NCBI GenBank assembly: GCA_039180675.1
Contig: JBCDDC010000004.1
Span: forward strand, 1-64,000
Direction: 5' to 3'
DNA from: Thermohalobaculum sp039180675
GTDB lineage: Bacteria > Pseudomonadota > Alphaproteobacteria > Rhodobacterales > Rhodobacteraceae
Length of the DNA: 64,000 nucleotides
The notes beneath the pieces were generated by a model that did not search any database, was not told where the DNA came from, and saw nothing but the letters and a program-made list of their open reading frames with translations. Below, one piece after another: positions 8,591 through 17,202 of the stretch. The position numbers and the translations under genes are program-made. Positions within the stretch are counted from its first letter, which is position 1; every line of letters starts with the position of its first letter.

Positions 8591-9565
8591 ATGGACAGCT
8601 TCTTTGCGCTCGCGCTCGACAATCTCGCCTCACCGCTCATTCTCGCTTTCATCCTCGGTCTCGTTGCGGCGCTTGCACGGTCGGATCTGACCTTTCCCGA
8701 GGCGGCGGCGAAGGCGCTCTCGATCTACCTTCTCTTCGCGATCGGGTTCAAAGGGGGGGTGAGCGTCACCGAGCATGGCGTAGATGAAAAGCTGCTGCTG
8801 ACGCTGCTTTTCGGGGTCATCCTGTCCGCCGCGATCCCATTCGTTGCCTTCGGGCTCCTGCAGGTGCTGACCCGGCTTGACCGGACCAATGCGGCGGCGG
8901 TGGCGGCGCATTACGGCTCGATCTCGATCGTCACCTTCGTGGCCGGCACGTCGGTGCTGGAGAGCCAGGGGATCACCGCCGAAGGCTATATGGTCGCAGT
9001 CGCGGCGGCGATGGAGGCGCCCGCGATCCTCTCCGCGCTGTGGCTTCTGTCGCGCAACGGATCGAGCCGGATGGATGCGACGCTGTGGCGGGAGATCCTG
9101 CTGAACGGGTCCATCGTCCTGCTCGTCGGCTCATTCGTGATCGGCATCGTGACCGGGACTGATGGCCTCGCCGAGATCGAGGCGCTGATGGTCGCGCCGT
9201 TCAAGGGTGCGCTCTGCCTCTTCCTGCTCGACATGGGCCTGGTCGCCGGTCGGGGCCTGCGGCAGAGCCGGCGCCTGATCACTGGCGGGCTGCTCGCCTT
9301 CGGCGTGCTGATGCCGATGATCGGCGCCGTCCTCGGTGCCGGTGCCTCCATGCTGCTGGGGCTTTCGACCGGGGGGACGCTGCTCCTGATGACGCTTTGC
9401 GCCTCCGCCTCCTACATCGCCGTTCCCGCCGCGATGCGGGTGGCCGTGCCCGAGGCGACACCGGGGATCTATCTGACCCTGTCGCTCGGGATCACCTTTC
9501 CCTTCAACTTGACCCTCGGGTTGCCGATCTACCTGGCAATCGCCGAGATCCTCACCGGAGGTTGA
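8591..9565 (+). CDS. sbtA: Sodium-dependent bicarbonate transporter, SbtA family
   Basis: This 324-residue membrane protein belongs to the SbtA family, Na+-driven high-affinity bicarbonate importers first known from cyanobacteria. About ten hydrophobic segments form two inverted halves, with the characteristic YLLFAIGFKGG segment at about residues 50-60. The protein starts MDSFFALALDNLASPL with a GAGGTGGGG ribosome site. The next gene, 4 bases on, encodes a PII-like protein, the usual SbtB partner, whose ribosome site overlaps the 3' end of this gene. No carbonic anhydrase or RuBisCO gene is in the window, so the bicarbonate may serve anaplerosis or an unlinked pathway. The transported ion is inferred from the family. 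Confidence 0.88.
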   Translation: MDSFFALALDNLASPLILAFILGLVAALARSDLTFPEAAAKALSIYLLFAIGFKGGVSVTEHGVDEKLLLTLLFGVILSAAIPFVAFGLLQVLTRLDRTNAAAVAAHYGSISIVTFVAGTSVLESQGITAEGYMVAVAAAMEAPAILSALWLLSRNGSSRMDATLWREILLNGSIVLLVGSFVIGIVTGTDGLAEIEALMVAPFKGALCLFLLDMGLVAGRGLRQSRRLITGGLLAFGVLMPMIGAVLGAGASMLLGLSTGGTLLLMTLCASASYIAVPAAMRVAVPEATPGIYLTLSLGITFPFNLTLGLPIYLAIAEILTGG

Positions 9566-9569
9566 CGCC

Positions 9570-9881
9570 ATGCAGACCCATCAGGCCAAACACGTCGCGA
9601 TCATCATCGAGAAGCCCGTGCGCCGCCGGCTGACCGATGCGCTGGATGAGGCGGGGGTGACCGGCTACTCGGTCCTGCCGGTGATCGGCGGGTCGGGTCG
9701 TTCCGGCAGGTGGCATTCCGACGAAAGCCTGGGTCTCGCGGGAGGGATGGTTCAGGTGGTCTGCATCATCCGGCCCGAGCGGCTGGACGGGCTGCTCGAT
9801 CACGTCTTCGGCCTCGTAGAGCGCCATATCGGCGTCGTCACGATCAGTGATTGTGAAGTGCTGAGGGCGGAGCGTTTCTGA
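9570..9881 (+). CDS. PII-like signalling protein, SbtB type
   Basis: This is a 103-residue PII-superfamily protein: a ferredoxin-like fold beginning KHVAIIIEKPVRRRLTDALD, a variable T-loop containing GGSGRSGRW, and the VQVVCIIRPERLDGLLDHVF strand-helix. It lacks the Tyr-containing GlnB/GlnK T-loop, and it also lacks the C-terminal CGPxGC redox loop of cyanobacterial SbtB, ending instead CEVLRAERF. It follows sbtA by 4 bases with GGAGG inside the sbtA end. SbtB proteins bind adenine nucleotides such as cAMP or AMP and gate SbtA; the same role is inferred here from the gene pair. Confidence 0.85.
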   Translation: MQTHQAKHVAIIIEKPVRRRLTDALDEAGVTGYSVLPVIGGSGRSGRWHSDESLGLAGGMVQVVCIIRPERLDGLLDHVFGLVERHIGVVTISDCEVLRAERF

Positions 9882-10035
9882 CGCCCGCGCTCTTCCTTGC
9901 CGTGACGGGCGCGCGTTCTCAACTACGGTGAAGAAAGCCCGGCAGATCCATGCTATCAGGACCGGGGAGCCGGACGGCAGGCGTTTCGCTGCGTCCGTCA
10001 ATGGCCCCTGATCTTGAAGCGCGGAGGATTGACCC

Positions 10036-10569
10036 GTGGACACGCCCGCCGCCCGTGACCTCGCCACCGAGTGGCCCATTGCGGTCTATGAGACGCTGAG
10101 GGCGGCCGATGTCAGGCACATGTCCTATGTGCCGGATGCGGGGCACAGCGCGCTGATAAAGCTTCTGATCGAGGATGCCGATGTTACGACCAATGTGCTC
10201 ACGACCGAGGAGGAGGGCATCGCCATCGCCGCCGGGTCGTGGCTGGGGGGTGTGCGCTCGGTCGTCCTGATGCAGTCCTCAGGTGTGGGCAATTGCATCA
10301 ACATGCTTTCCCTGCCGGTGCAGACCCGCAGCCCGCTGTTGATGCTGGTGACGATGCGCGGCGAGTGGGGGGAGTTCAACCCCTGGCAGGTGCCCATGGG
10401 CCGGGCGACGCAGGCCGCGCTCGAGGCGATCGGCGTCACCGTGCTGCGGGCGGAGACGGGGCAGGATCTGGTGGAGATGACGGCGCAAGCTGCAACGATG
10501 GCCTATGAGGCCGATGGGCAGATCGCGATCCTGATCTCGCAGCGCCTTCTGGGCAAGAAGACATGGTGA
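10036..10569 (+). CDS. TPP enzyme alpha subunit (sulfopyruvate/phosphonopyruvate decarboxylase-like)
   Basis: This 177-residue pyrimidine-binding subunit belongs to a split thiamine diphosphate decarboxylase. The conserved activating Glu lies in TTEEEGIAIAAG, and QSSGVGNCINML with the following MRGEWGEFNPWQ loop matches the ComD / phosphonopyruvate decarboxylase group. It starts at GTG, with GGAGGA seven bases upstream. The next gene overlaps it by 7 bases and encodes the pyrophosphate-binding subunit, so the two make one enzyme. The substrate is probably a 2-oxoacid with an acidic group (sulfopyruvate, phosphonopyruvate or similar). No coenzyme M, taurine or phn genes are adjacent to decide which. 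Confidence 0.8.
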   Translation: MDTPAARDLATEWPIAVYETLRAADVRHMSYVPDAGHSALIKLLIEDADVTTNVLTTEEEGIAIAAGSWLGGVRSVVLMQSSGVGNCINMLSLPVQTRSPLLMLVTMRGEWGEFNPWQVPMGRATQAALEAIGVTVLRAETGQDLVEMTAQAATMAYEADGQIAILISQRLLGKKTW

Positions 10570-11159
10570 GCGGGATGCCCGATGGAATGGACCGGCGCGC
10601 GGCGGTTGCCAAGCTGCTCGCAGCGCGTGAGGGCGCGCTGGTGGTGACGGGGCTTGGCTCGCCCAGCTATGACGTGCATGCCCATGCGGACAGCGATGAC
10701 AACTACTATCTCTGGGGCGCGATGGGCGGGGCGGCCCTGGTCGGGCTGGGCCTCGCGCAGGCGCAGCCCGACAGGCGCGTCATGGTGATCACCGGTGATG
10801 GGGAGATGCTGATGGCGCTCGGCGCGCTCGCGACGATTGCAGTAGCGCGGCCCGCCAATCTCGACATCATCGTGCTCGACAACCAGCATTTCGGGGAGAC
10901 CGGCATGCAGGGCAGCCATACCGGGATGGGGGTGGATCTGGCTGCGGTTGCGGCGGCGAGCGGCTTTGCCTCTACCCGGGTTTTGACCCGGCTGGACGAG
11001 ATCGACGGGCTATGCGCCCGGTTGATCGGGGCGGCGGACGGCCCACGGCTCTTCGTCCTAAAGGTGGAGGCGAAGAACCTGCCGCGATCCCTGCCGCCAA
11101 GGGACGCGACGTTCATCAAAACCAGATTCAGAGCTCATCTGGGCCTGCCGCCCTGTTGA
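10563..11159 (+). CDS. TPP enzyme beta subunit (ComE-like)
   Basis: This 198-residue subunit carries the TPP/Mg2+ motif, starting at Gly78-Asp79-Gly80 (GDGEMLMALGALATIA) and ending at the Asn of LDNQHFGETG. It aligns with the C-terminal half of phosphonopyruvate decarboxylase and with ComE of sulfopyruvate decarboxylase. It overlaps the alpha-subunit gene, which implies translational coupling and a hetero-oligomer. A hairpin ends the unit at 11162. The start could also be the in-frame ATG 12 bases later. Confidence 0.8.
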   Translation: MVSGMPDGMDRRAAVAKLLAAREGALVVTGLGSPSYDVHAHADSDDNYYLWGAMGGAALVGLGLAQAQPDRRVMVITGDGEMLMALGALATIAVARPANLDIIVLDNQHFGETGMQGSHTGMGVDLAAVAAASGFASTRVLTRLDEIDGLCARLIGAADGPRLFVLKVEAKNLPRSLPPRDATFIKTRFRAHLGLPPC

Positions 11160-11161
11160 GT

Positions 11162-11187
11162 TTTCGCGGAGCCGCGAAAGAGAGTTT
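11162..11187 (+). terminator. Candidate terminator after the TPP enzyme genes
   Basis: TTTCGCGG and CCGCGAAA form a perfect hairpin directly after the stop codon, followed by GAGAGTTTT. The T-run is short and begins five bases after the stem, so activity is only probable. Confidence 0.5.
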
Positions 11188-11298
11188 TCTTCGCCGAATG
11201 CTGAGATTGTATTCCGCCGCAGAATTTGTAGCATCGACTTGCCAAGCCAAGGGTCATCGACCAGCTAAGCCTGCCATTTGACCAATGGAGACCCTGCC

Positions 11299-11787
11299 TT
11301 GGATACCGACTGTTCCCCGGATCTGGATCCGTTTCTTGAGAACCGCGAGGAGCTTGTCTCCATCGCGCGCGCCGTTGTCGGCGATGCGGCGGTGGCCGAG
11401 GAACTGGTGCAGGAAAGCTGGATCAGATGGCAGGGGCGGGGGTATGGCAGCGAGGCCGCCCGCCGTATCCTCCACCGCATCGTAAGAAACCTCGCGTTCG
11501 ATCTTCTAAGACGGCGCCGGGTGGAGGCTGAGGTTTTACAGACCTACGCAGTGGCCCCGGAGTCAGGCCCTGATGCCGAGCAGGTCGTCGTGGGCCGCGA
11601 TCAACTGGCCCGCGTTGCGGAGGCGCTGGCGGATTTGCCGGAGCGGACGAGGATAGCCTTCACGATGAGCTGTATCGAGCGGTGTACGTACGCCGAGATC
11701 GCGGAACGTCTGGAAATTTCCAGACCCAGGGCGCATCAACTCGTTCGCCAGGCGCTCGTCAAGATAACGCTCCGTCTCAATCCGTAG
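11299..11787 (+). CDS. FecI-type ECF sigma factor
   Basis: This is a group IV (ECF) sigma factor of the iron-starvation FecI type. Region 2 includes VAEELVQESWIRWQGRGYGS and RNLAFDLLRRRR; region 4 includes LPERTRIAFTMSCIERCTYA and the HTH ISRPRAHQLVRQAL. Region 4 lies close behind region 2, as in FecI. The start is uncertain: I prefer the TTG at 11299, with GGAG eight bases before it (162 residues); a TTG at 11278 would add seven residues but has no ribosome site. fecR and a TonB-dependent receptor with an STN domain follow, so this sigma factor probably directs transcription of the receptor. Confidence 0.87.
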   Translation: MDTDCSPDLDPFLENREELVSIARAVVGDAAVAEELVQESWIRWQGRGYGSEAARRILHRIVRNLAFDLLRRRRVEAEVLQTYAVAPESGPDAEQVVVGRDQLARVAEALADLPERTRIAFTMSCIERCTYAEIAERLEISRPRAHQLVRQALVKITLRLNP

Positions 11788-11853
11788 CCTAAACATTCAG
11801 GCGCCTTGTGCGTTACCTTGGTAGAGAGTGATTTCGCAAAGGTAGCTGCCGGG

Positions 11854-12753
11854 ATGACGCTTCCAAACCGCGAACGGCTGATCGAAGAGGCGGCGGATAT
11901 CTTCCTGCGCCTGCGCGAGACGCCGGGCGATAAGGGCCTTGTGCAGCGGCGCGAGGCTTTCCTGTCGCGCGGCAGGCCTGAACGCGATGCCTATCGCGAG
12001 GTGGTGCGGACCTGGGGCGTGGCCGCCGGGAACAGGCGGCCGAGGCGCCGGCTGTTCGTTGCGGCCGCTGCGGCGTCGATTTTGCTCGCGCTTGTTCTGG
12101 GACCCTCGATCAAGACCGGTTTGCTGGCCGATTTCCAAACGGATCGGGCGCCGGAGCAGATCACGCTTGCGTCCGGCGATGTTGCCCATCTGGACGCCGG
12201 GACCGCCATCACCGAAGAGCCGAGCGATACGGTCCGTGGCGTCGCACTGCTGAAAGGGGCGGTTTTCTTTGATGTCCAGCGGGAGGAGCGGCCTTTCGTC
12301 GTGTCGGTCGGCGATCTGTCCGTGCATGTGCTCGGGACAGGGTTCGAAGTCGCCGCTCTCGATGACGAGGCGTGGATTAGCGTCGCTGAGGGCAGCGTTG
12401 AGGTGCGCCAGGAGGAGAAGAGCTGGCTGCTGGAGCCCGGCGACGGGCTTCGCCGCCTGCCCTCCGGCGAGCTGCGGCGCGTACCGATTGCAATCGACCG
12501 GGTCGCGCCATGGCGGCAGGATCGTCTTATCGCCGATGGCATGCTGCTGGCGGAGGCTGTGGAGATCGTCAGCCGCCGGATTTCGGGGCCCGTGATCGTT
12601 GTCGGCGATGAGCTGCGGCAAACGCGGGTCACTGGCGGGTTCGACCTTGGCAGGCCGTTCTCGGCCCTGCGCTCGATCGTCGCCGTCAAGCGGGCCCGGG
12701 TGATCGATGCCTCCCCCGCCATGGTTCTGGTTCTCCCGGCCGAGGGTTTCTGA
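11854..12753 (+). CDS. FecR-family anti-sigma/signal transducer
   Basis: This 299-residue protein has the FecR layout: a cytoplasmic N-terminal sigma-binding segment with a conserved Trp (VVRTWG), one membrane segment after an Arg-rich stretch (about residues 61-85), a periplasmic FecR domain (ITLASGDVAHLDAGTAI through VSVAEGSVEVRQ) and a C-terminal region that would contact the receptor STN domain. The ATG at 11854 precedes the conserved start; the ribosome site is weak. It lies between fecI and the receptor gene and completes a three-component cell-surface signalling set. Confidence 0.88.
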   Translation: MTLPNRERLIEEAADIFLRLRETPGDKGLVQRREAFLSRGRPERDAYREVVRTWGVAAGNRRPRRRLFVAAAAASILLALVLGPSIKTGLLADFQTDRAPEQITLASGDVAHLDAGTAITEEPSDTVRGVALLKGAVFFDVQREERPFVVSVGDLSVHVLGTGFEVAALDDEAWISVAEGSVEVRQEEKSWLLEPGDGLRRLPSGELRRVPIAIDRVAPWRQDRLIADGMLLAEAVEIVSRRISGPVIVVGDELRQTRVTGGFDLGRPFSALRSIVAVKRARVIDASPAMVLVLPAEGF

Positions 12754-12839
12754 ACGCCTACCCTTAACAGGACCGGATCTCATTCGTTTCTTTTGGTAGA
12801 GGCGGGGCACTCCGCCAGCGTGAGATCGCGGGGGACACA

Positions 12840-15386
12840 ATGGCGTTTCGGAATATTTTGCGCGCGGTGGCGGTGAGTGCCTGTTTGGTGCCCGCGGCAA
12901 AAGCTCAGGAAAGCGCGCAGAGCATCGATATTCCTGCACAGACGCTGAGTGCGGCCCTGGGCGAGCTTGCAGAGGAGACGGGTTTGCAGGTCAGCGCGGA
13001 GACAGCGCTTGTTGCCGGGCGGCGAAGCCCCGCGGTGCGCGGTGTCATGACCCCGGCGGAGGCGCTCTCGCGTCTTCTCTCGGGCAGTGGTTTGAGCTTT
13101 GAGAGCCTCGGCTCGGACGGTGTGGTCCTCGTCGCAGCGCCTGCGCCGGTAGAAGGGGTGGAGGGGGAGGTCGTGCTTGACGGGATAACTGTGATCGGGA
13201 CGGGGCCGAGCACGCTGTTGGGCGGTGAGACGGAGACCGTTCGAAGCTTTGGCGCCGACGAGATCGAACGGCGCAACATCAACAATACGACGGAGGCGCT
13301 GCAATTCACGCCCAATGTCAACGTGACAACAGGCGTCAATCCCTCGGGCGCGTTCGTCTCGATCCGCGGCCTGAGTGATCAGGGCAATGCCGACAGTACG
13401 GGAGCATCGGTCGGCTTCTTCGTGAATGGCGGGCTTGTCAACGCCAGTGGCGGCACAAACCTGGGGACTAATCCTGCGCTGATCGATGTCGAGCAGCTGG
13501 ATGTGCGGCTGGGGCCGCAGACCACCGCCTTCGGGCGCAGCACCACGGTTGGTGCGGTCAATGTCATCACCAAGCGCCCGACAGAGACCTCGGAGTATTC
13601 GCTTGAGACCGAGGTGGGCTCGTTCCCCGATGCCCGTTTCACCGCCGTGGCGAATGAGCCGCTTTTGCCGGATGGGCTGTTGTCGGGGCGTTTGGTGGCC
13701 TTTGGCGGCATCTCGGACGGGTTCGTCGAGTTCTTCGAGCCCACCGGTCCTGATCAGGTTGGGACGCGTAACGCGGGCTTCCGCCTCAGCCTGCGTTCGA
13801 ACCCGATGCCGGATCTGACCCTGGATGGGCTGTTCGGCTATTCTAGAGATGCGTTCGATGGGGCGAATCTTTCAACTATCGCAAGCCTTTCAGATGATGA
13901 TTTCATAAATTTTTCGAGTTTTCTTGGCGAGAATTCATTCACCCAAATCACCTCTCAGATCGAGGCGCGCTATGAGACCGAGGTTGGCGACTTCGTCTCG
14001 CAGACGCATTACAATCGAAGCTTGCTGGACAATCTCGAGGATGCCGATCTCACCCCTTTCGATATCAGTGTTGCCAAGATCCGACTGCGCAACGAAACCT
14101 TCTCGCAGGATCTGAGGTTTGACGGCGAGCCGTTTTCGATTGAAGAGCTTCCGGGGACACTGGACCTCAATCTCGGTACCAATATCAGCTTCAGCATCGC
14201 CGATACTGAGGACATCACGCCGCTTGGCGATGACGCGATCATCTTCGCGGCGCTCGAGACCCCGGCGCTGATCCCCCTGATCGCGGGCGTCATTGGTCTG
14301 CCGCCGGATAGCGAGGCGACCGATCTCTTCTCAGACGGCAGTGGTTTCAATCTCTTCATCGATCAGCGTGTCCTGAGCATCGGCCTCTTTGGCGATGCGA
14401 CCTGGAAGCCGACGGAGAAGCTGGAGTTCAATGCCGGCGGGCGGTTCAGCTTTGACCGGGTGAGCGACCGGACTGAAGTGTTCATCACACCCGTCATTGC
14501 TCAACTGAGCGGTGCCTTCACGTCGGATCAGTCCGTGGACGAGGACATCAGCTTCTTCTCCTTCACACCGCGCGCGTCGGTTAAGTACGACTGGACGGAT
14601 ACCTTCTCGACCTATTTCGCCTTTTCGACCGGTTTCCGCCCAGGCGGTGTCACCAGCACGATCGCGGGCATCACGACCTTCGATGAGGAGCGCATCACCT
14701 CGTTCGAGGGAGGCTTCAGGGCGAGTTTCTTCGACGGGCGCGCGCAGATCTCCGGCAGTGGGTTTCTGATCGATTACGATGATCTCCAGACGGTCGTCAC
14801 CGATACGGTCGGCGGTGTGGCGGGCATCAGCTTCCTGACCAATGCGGGATCGGCGCGCAGCATCGGTGGGGAGCTTGGCATCCTCGTCGAGCCGATCGAC
14901 GGCTTGTCACTTCAGGCTCAGACCGGCGTCACCTTTGCCACCTTCCAAGACTTCACGGTGATACCCCTGTCGGAGGAGGATCCGATCGATTTCGCCGGTT
15001 TCCCTCTGCCGAGCGCGCCGAAACACACGCTGACGGTTGCCGGCGAATACGAGCACCCGAACGAGCTTATTCCCGGTGTCCGCGGGTTTATCGGCGCCGA
15101 CTACAATTTCCGAACCAGCTTCGTCGGGTCGATCAGCACGGACCCCGAGGTGTTGGACGGTTTCGATACCTTCAACCTGCGGCTTGGGCTCCGGGGCGAG
15201 CGGTTCACTCTGACAGGCTTTGTCGAGAACCTGTTCGATGAGCGCTATGCCACCGATCAGTTCGCCTCTGGCCTCGGCGGCGTGACCGTGCCAGCCTCGG
15301 TTGCGATTCCGCCCGGCCTGGAGGACGATATCATCGTCGCGGGGCCACCCCGGCGCTTTGGGATCACGGCGAAGATCAAGTTCTGA
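12840..15386 (+). CDS. TonB-dependent transducer (STN-type outer-membrane receptor)
   Basis: This 848-residue outer-membrane receptor has a signal peptide (cleavage probably after AKA, near residue 22). An STN/secretin-TonB N-terminal domain (about residues 28-80, IDIPAQTLSAALGELAEETG) marks a signalling transducer rather than a simple transporter. A plug domain (about 105-240, with SIRGLSDQG) and a 22-strand-type barrel follow, ending in aromatic Phe (GITAKIKF). It follows fecI-fecR. The length is somewhat above typical siderophore receptors because of the STN domain. The ligand is unknown; an iron chelate is the usual one for this arrangement. The following hydrolase gene could process the imported compound. 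Confidence 0.92.
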   Translation: MAFRNILRAVAVSACLVPAAKAQESAQSIDIPAQTLSAALGELAEETGLQVSAETALVAGRRSPAVRGVMTPAEALSRLLSGSGLSFESLGSDGVVLVAAPAPVEGVEGEVVLDGITVIGTGPSTLLGGETETVRSFGADEIERRNINNTTEALQFTPNVNVTTGVNPSGAFVSIRGLSDQGNADSTGASVGFFVNGGLVNASGGTNLGTNPALIDVEQLDVRLGPQTTAFGRSTTVGAVNVITKRPTETSEYSLETEVGSFPDARFTAVANEPLLPDGLLSGRLVAFGGISDGFVEFFEPTGPDQVGTRNAGFRLSLRSNPMPDLTLDGLFGYSRDAFDGANLSTIASLSDDDFINFSSFLGENSFTQITSQIEARYETEVGDFVSQTHYNRSLLDNLEDADLTPFDISVAKIRLRNETFSQDLRFDGEPFSIEELPGTLDLNLGTNISFSIADTEDITPLGDDAIIFAALETPALIPLIAGVIGLPPDSEATDLFSDGSGFNLFIDQRVLSIGLFGDATWKPTEKLEFNAGGRFSFDRVSDRTEVFITPVIAQLSGAFTSDQSVDEDISFFSFTPRASVKYDWTDTFSTYFAFSTGFRPGGVTSTIAGITTFDEERITSFEGGFRASFFDGRAQISGSGFLIDYDDLQTVVTDTVGGVAGISFLTNAGSARSIGGELGILVEPIDGLSLQAQTGVTFATFQDFTVIPLSEEDPIDFAGFPLPSAPKHTLTVAGEYEHPNELIPGVRGFIGADYNFRTSFVGSISTDPEVLDGFDTFNLRLGLRGERFTLTGFVENLFDERYATDQFASGLGGVTVPASVAIPPGLEDDIIVAGPPRRFGITAKIKF

Positions 15387-15470
15387 GGAAAGCGATCCGC
15401 CCGCATGACCTCATCGGATCCGTTCTGGATCGGGCTAAATCACGACGCGGGACACCCTCATGAGGCATCG

Positions 15471-16973
15471 ATGACACTCAAAGCACCTAGGCGCGGTATC
15501 TTGGCCCTCCTGCTCATCGCCGTCGCGGTATCGGCGGGATATCTCCTCCACGAAGACGAACCGACCTATGAGTGGACGGAACGCGTCTTTCGTGGCGTCG
15601 CGCTTGAGAGCCGCGTGGTCGCGGGCGCCGATGGCGATGACTTTCTGGTTGCAAAGGGGACCGTTCAGGTTCCCGAAGTCCGGGGCAAGGCCGATAGTCG
15701 GATGATCAATATCGGTTACATGGTGGTCCCCGGCATCGAAGGTGCGGGCGAAATCCCGATCGTCATGGTTGCTGGCGGTCCTGGTGGCAGCCATATCGCC
15801 GACATTCACAAATCGTGGGTGCAGCGGCTCGTTCGGATCTTCAGGCGTGTCGGTGACGTCGTTATGGTCGATCTGAGGGGGATCAACTCCTCCGGCCCGG
15901 CCTTTGAGGTGAGCGGGGCTTCGAACAAACTCCGGAATGTCGCGTCGGGCGAGGACTATCTTCAGCTGCAGCGCGATATTGGGGCCGCGAACCGGGCGCA
16001 GTTGATCGCCGACGGGTTCGATCTCTCAGGGTATGTGGTGACCGAGGCCGCCGCTGATGTGATCGCCGTGGCCGACGCGCTCGGCTACGGCAAGCTGAAC
16101 CTCTACGGCACGAGCTTCGGATCGCATTTCACCTTCACGACGGCCCGCGTGTTCCCGGATCGGGTCAACCGCTTTCTGGTGACCGGGCTCGAGGGGTACG
16201 ATCATACCTACGACGATGGCGTTGCTGTTCTGGATGCGGTTCGCCAGATCGCCCGCGAGGCGGAAACCGTTTGGGACGGCGCCTACGGGGTAGAGAATCC
16301 CCTCGAGGCGCTTCTGTCCCTGGCGGCGCGCGCGGAAGAGGATCCGGCCAGCGCCCATGGGCTGGCTCCCTATGAAGTCGAATACCTGATCCTCTACGGC
16401 AGCAGCTATGATTTCGGCTACCAACTGGGCAACCGGTCCAGCATGAAGTCCTGGCCCGCGGATGTGGCCAAGATCATGGCGGGAGAGCGGTTGTGGCGCC
16501 TCCCGTTCGCGCGCAGGCTGACGGGTTTCTACGAGGGCAAGAGCCCTTCAGACGCTGCTGTCGGATTGTTCGACTGTTCGTCTCATATCTCGCAGGCCCG
16601 GCAGAAACGATTGACGCAGACGGCACCTGAGAGTTTTCCGAACAATTCCGAGTACATGAACGCGCTTTGCGCGGGCTGGGACGTGACGCCTCTGCCGCCC
16701 GAGTTTCAGCAAGGCACCATATCGCAAGTGCCGGCCCTGTTCGTGCACGGCACATATGACACGAGCACGCCCTACCCCAACGCCGTGGAGATGCTGGAGC
16801 AGTTTCCGAACGCGTCGCTTGTGACCGTTTATGGCGGATCGCATGGCGCGCTTTGGGAGGCGCTGAGCGCGCATCCGCCCCTCGCCGATGAGATTGTTGG
16901 CTGGTTTCAGGGCGAAGCTCCACCGCCGGATGTGACGCTCGGTCCTATCCCGTTCGATCCGCTGGAGCGTTGA
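15471..16973 (+). CDS. Alpha/beta hydrolase, TAP-like (peptidase S33-like)
   Basis: This 500-residue alpha/beta hydrolase has an N-terminal membrane or signal segment (about residues 9-27). The oxyanion-hole motif is AGGPGGSH, the nucleophile elbow is YGTSFGSHF (GxSxG), and the C-terminal TAP-like region supplies the Asp (HGTYDTSTPYPNA) and His (GGSHGALW). This matches exported tripeptidyl- or prolyl-aminopeptidase-like hydrolases. I chose the ATG at 15471 with GAGGC upstream; a longer ORF begins at 15405. It follows the TonB receptor by 84 bases and is probably in the same operon. A periplasmic role in cleaving an imported peptide or ester siderophore is an inference. Confidence 0.78.
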   Translation: MTLKAPRRGILALLLIAVAVSAGYLLHEDEPTYEWTERVFRGVALESRVVAGADGDDFLVAKGTVQVPEVRGKADSRMINIGYMVVPGIEGAGEIPIVMVAGGPGGSHIADIHKSWVQRLVRIFRRVGDVVMVDLRGINSSGPAFEVSGASNKLRNVASGEDYLQLQRDIGAANRAQLIADGFDLSGYVVTEAAADVIAVADALGYGKLNLYGTSFGSHFTFTTARVFPDRVNRFLVTGLEGYDHTYDDGVAVLDAVRQIAREAETVWDGAYGVENPLEALLSLAARAEEDPASAHGLAPYEVEYLILYGSSYDFGYQLGNRSSMKSWPADVAKIMAGERLWRLPFARRLTGFYEGKSPSDAAVGLFDCSSHISQARQKRLTQTAPESFPNNSEYMNALCAGWDVTPLPPEFQQGTISQVPALFVHGTYDTSTPYPNAVEMLEQFPNASLVTVYGGSHGALWEALSAHPPLADEIVGWFQGEAPPPDVTLGPIPFDPLER

Positions 16974-17037
16974 TCCAACCCAGGCGACAGAGACCCGGTT
17001 GGCCCAGATTCCCGTCAGGAGCCACCTGATGGGTCAT

Positions 17038-17202
17038 TCACTCCTGGTTCTTTGAATGCTCGACCGTATCGCGAAACAGGGCGCGGTGCTGATCTCCCTC
17101 GAGATCATCGAACTGGCGGCTCTTCAGGCACCAGATGAAGGCGGCGAGCCCGAGCCCACCGAGGAAAAGAGAAACCGGTATGAGTGCGCCCAGAACCGTC
17201 AT
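17038..17202 (-). CDS. ccoS: cbb3-type oxidase assembly protein CcoS
   Basis: This 54-residue protein begins MTVLGALIPVSLFLGGLG, has one membrane helix, and then the conserved CcoS pattern W-x-L-K-S-x-Q-F-D-D-L-E-G. CcoS is needed for cofactor insertion into the CcoN subunit. Its ATG overlaps the ccoI stop in an ATGA arrangement, which shows coupling. It is the last gene of the ccoGHIS assembly operon. Confidence 0.9.
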   Translation of the reverse strand: MTVLGALIPVSLFLGGLGLAAFIWCLKSRQFDDLEGDQHRALFRDTVEHSKNQE

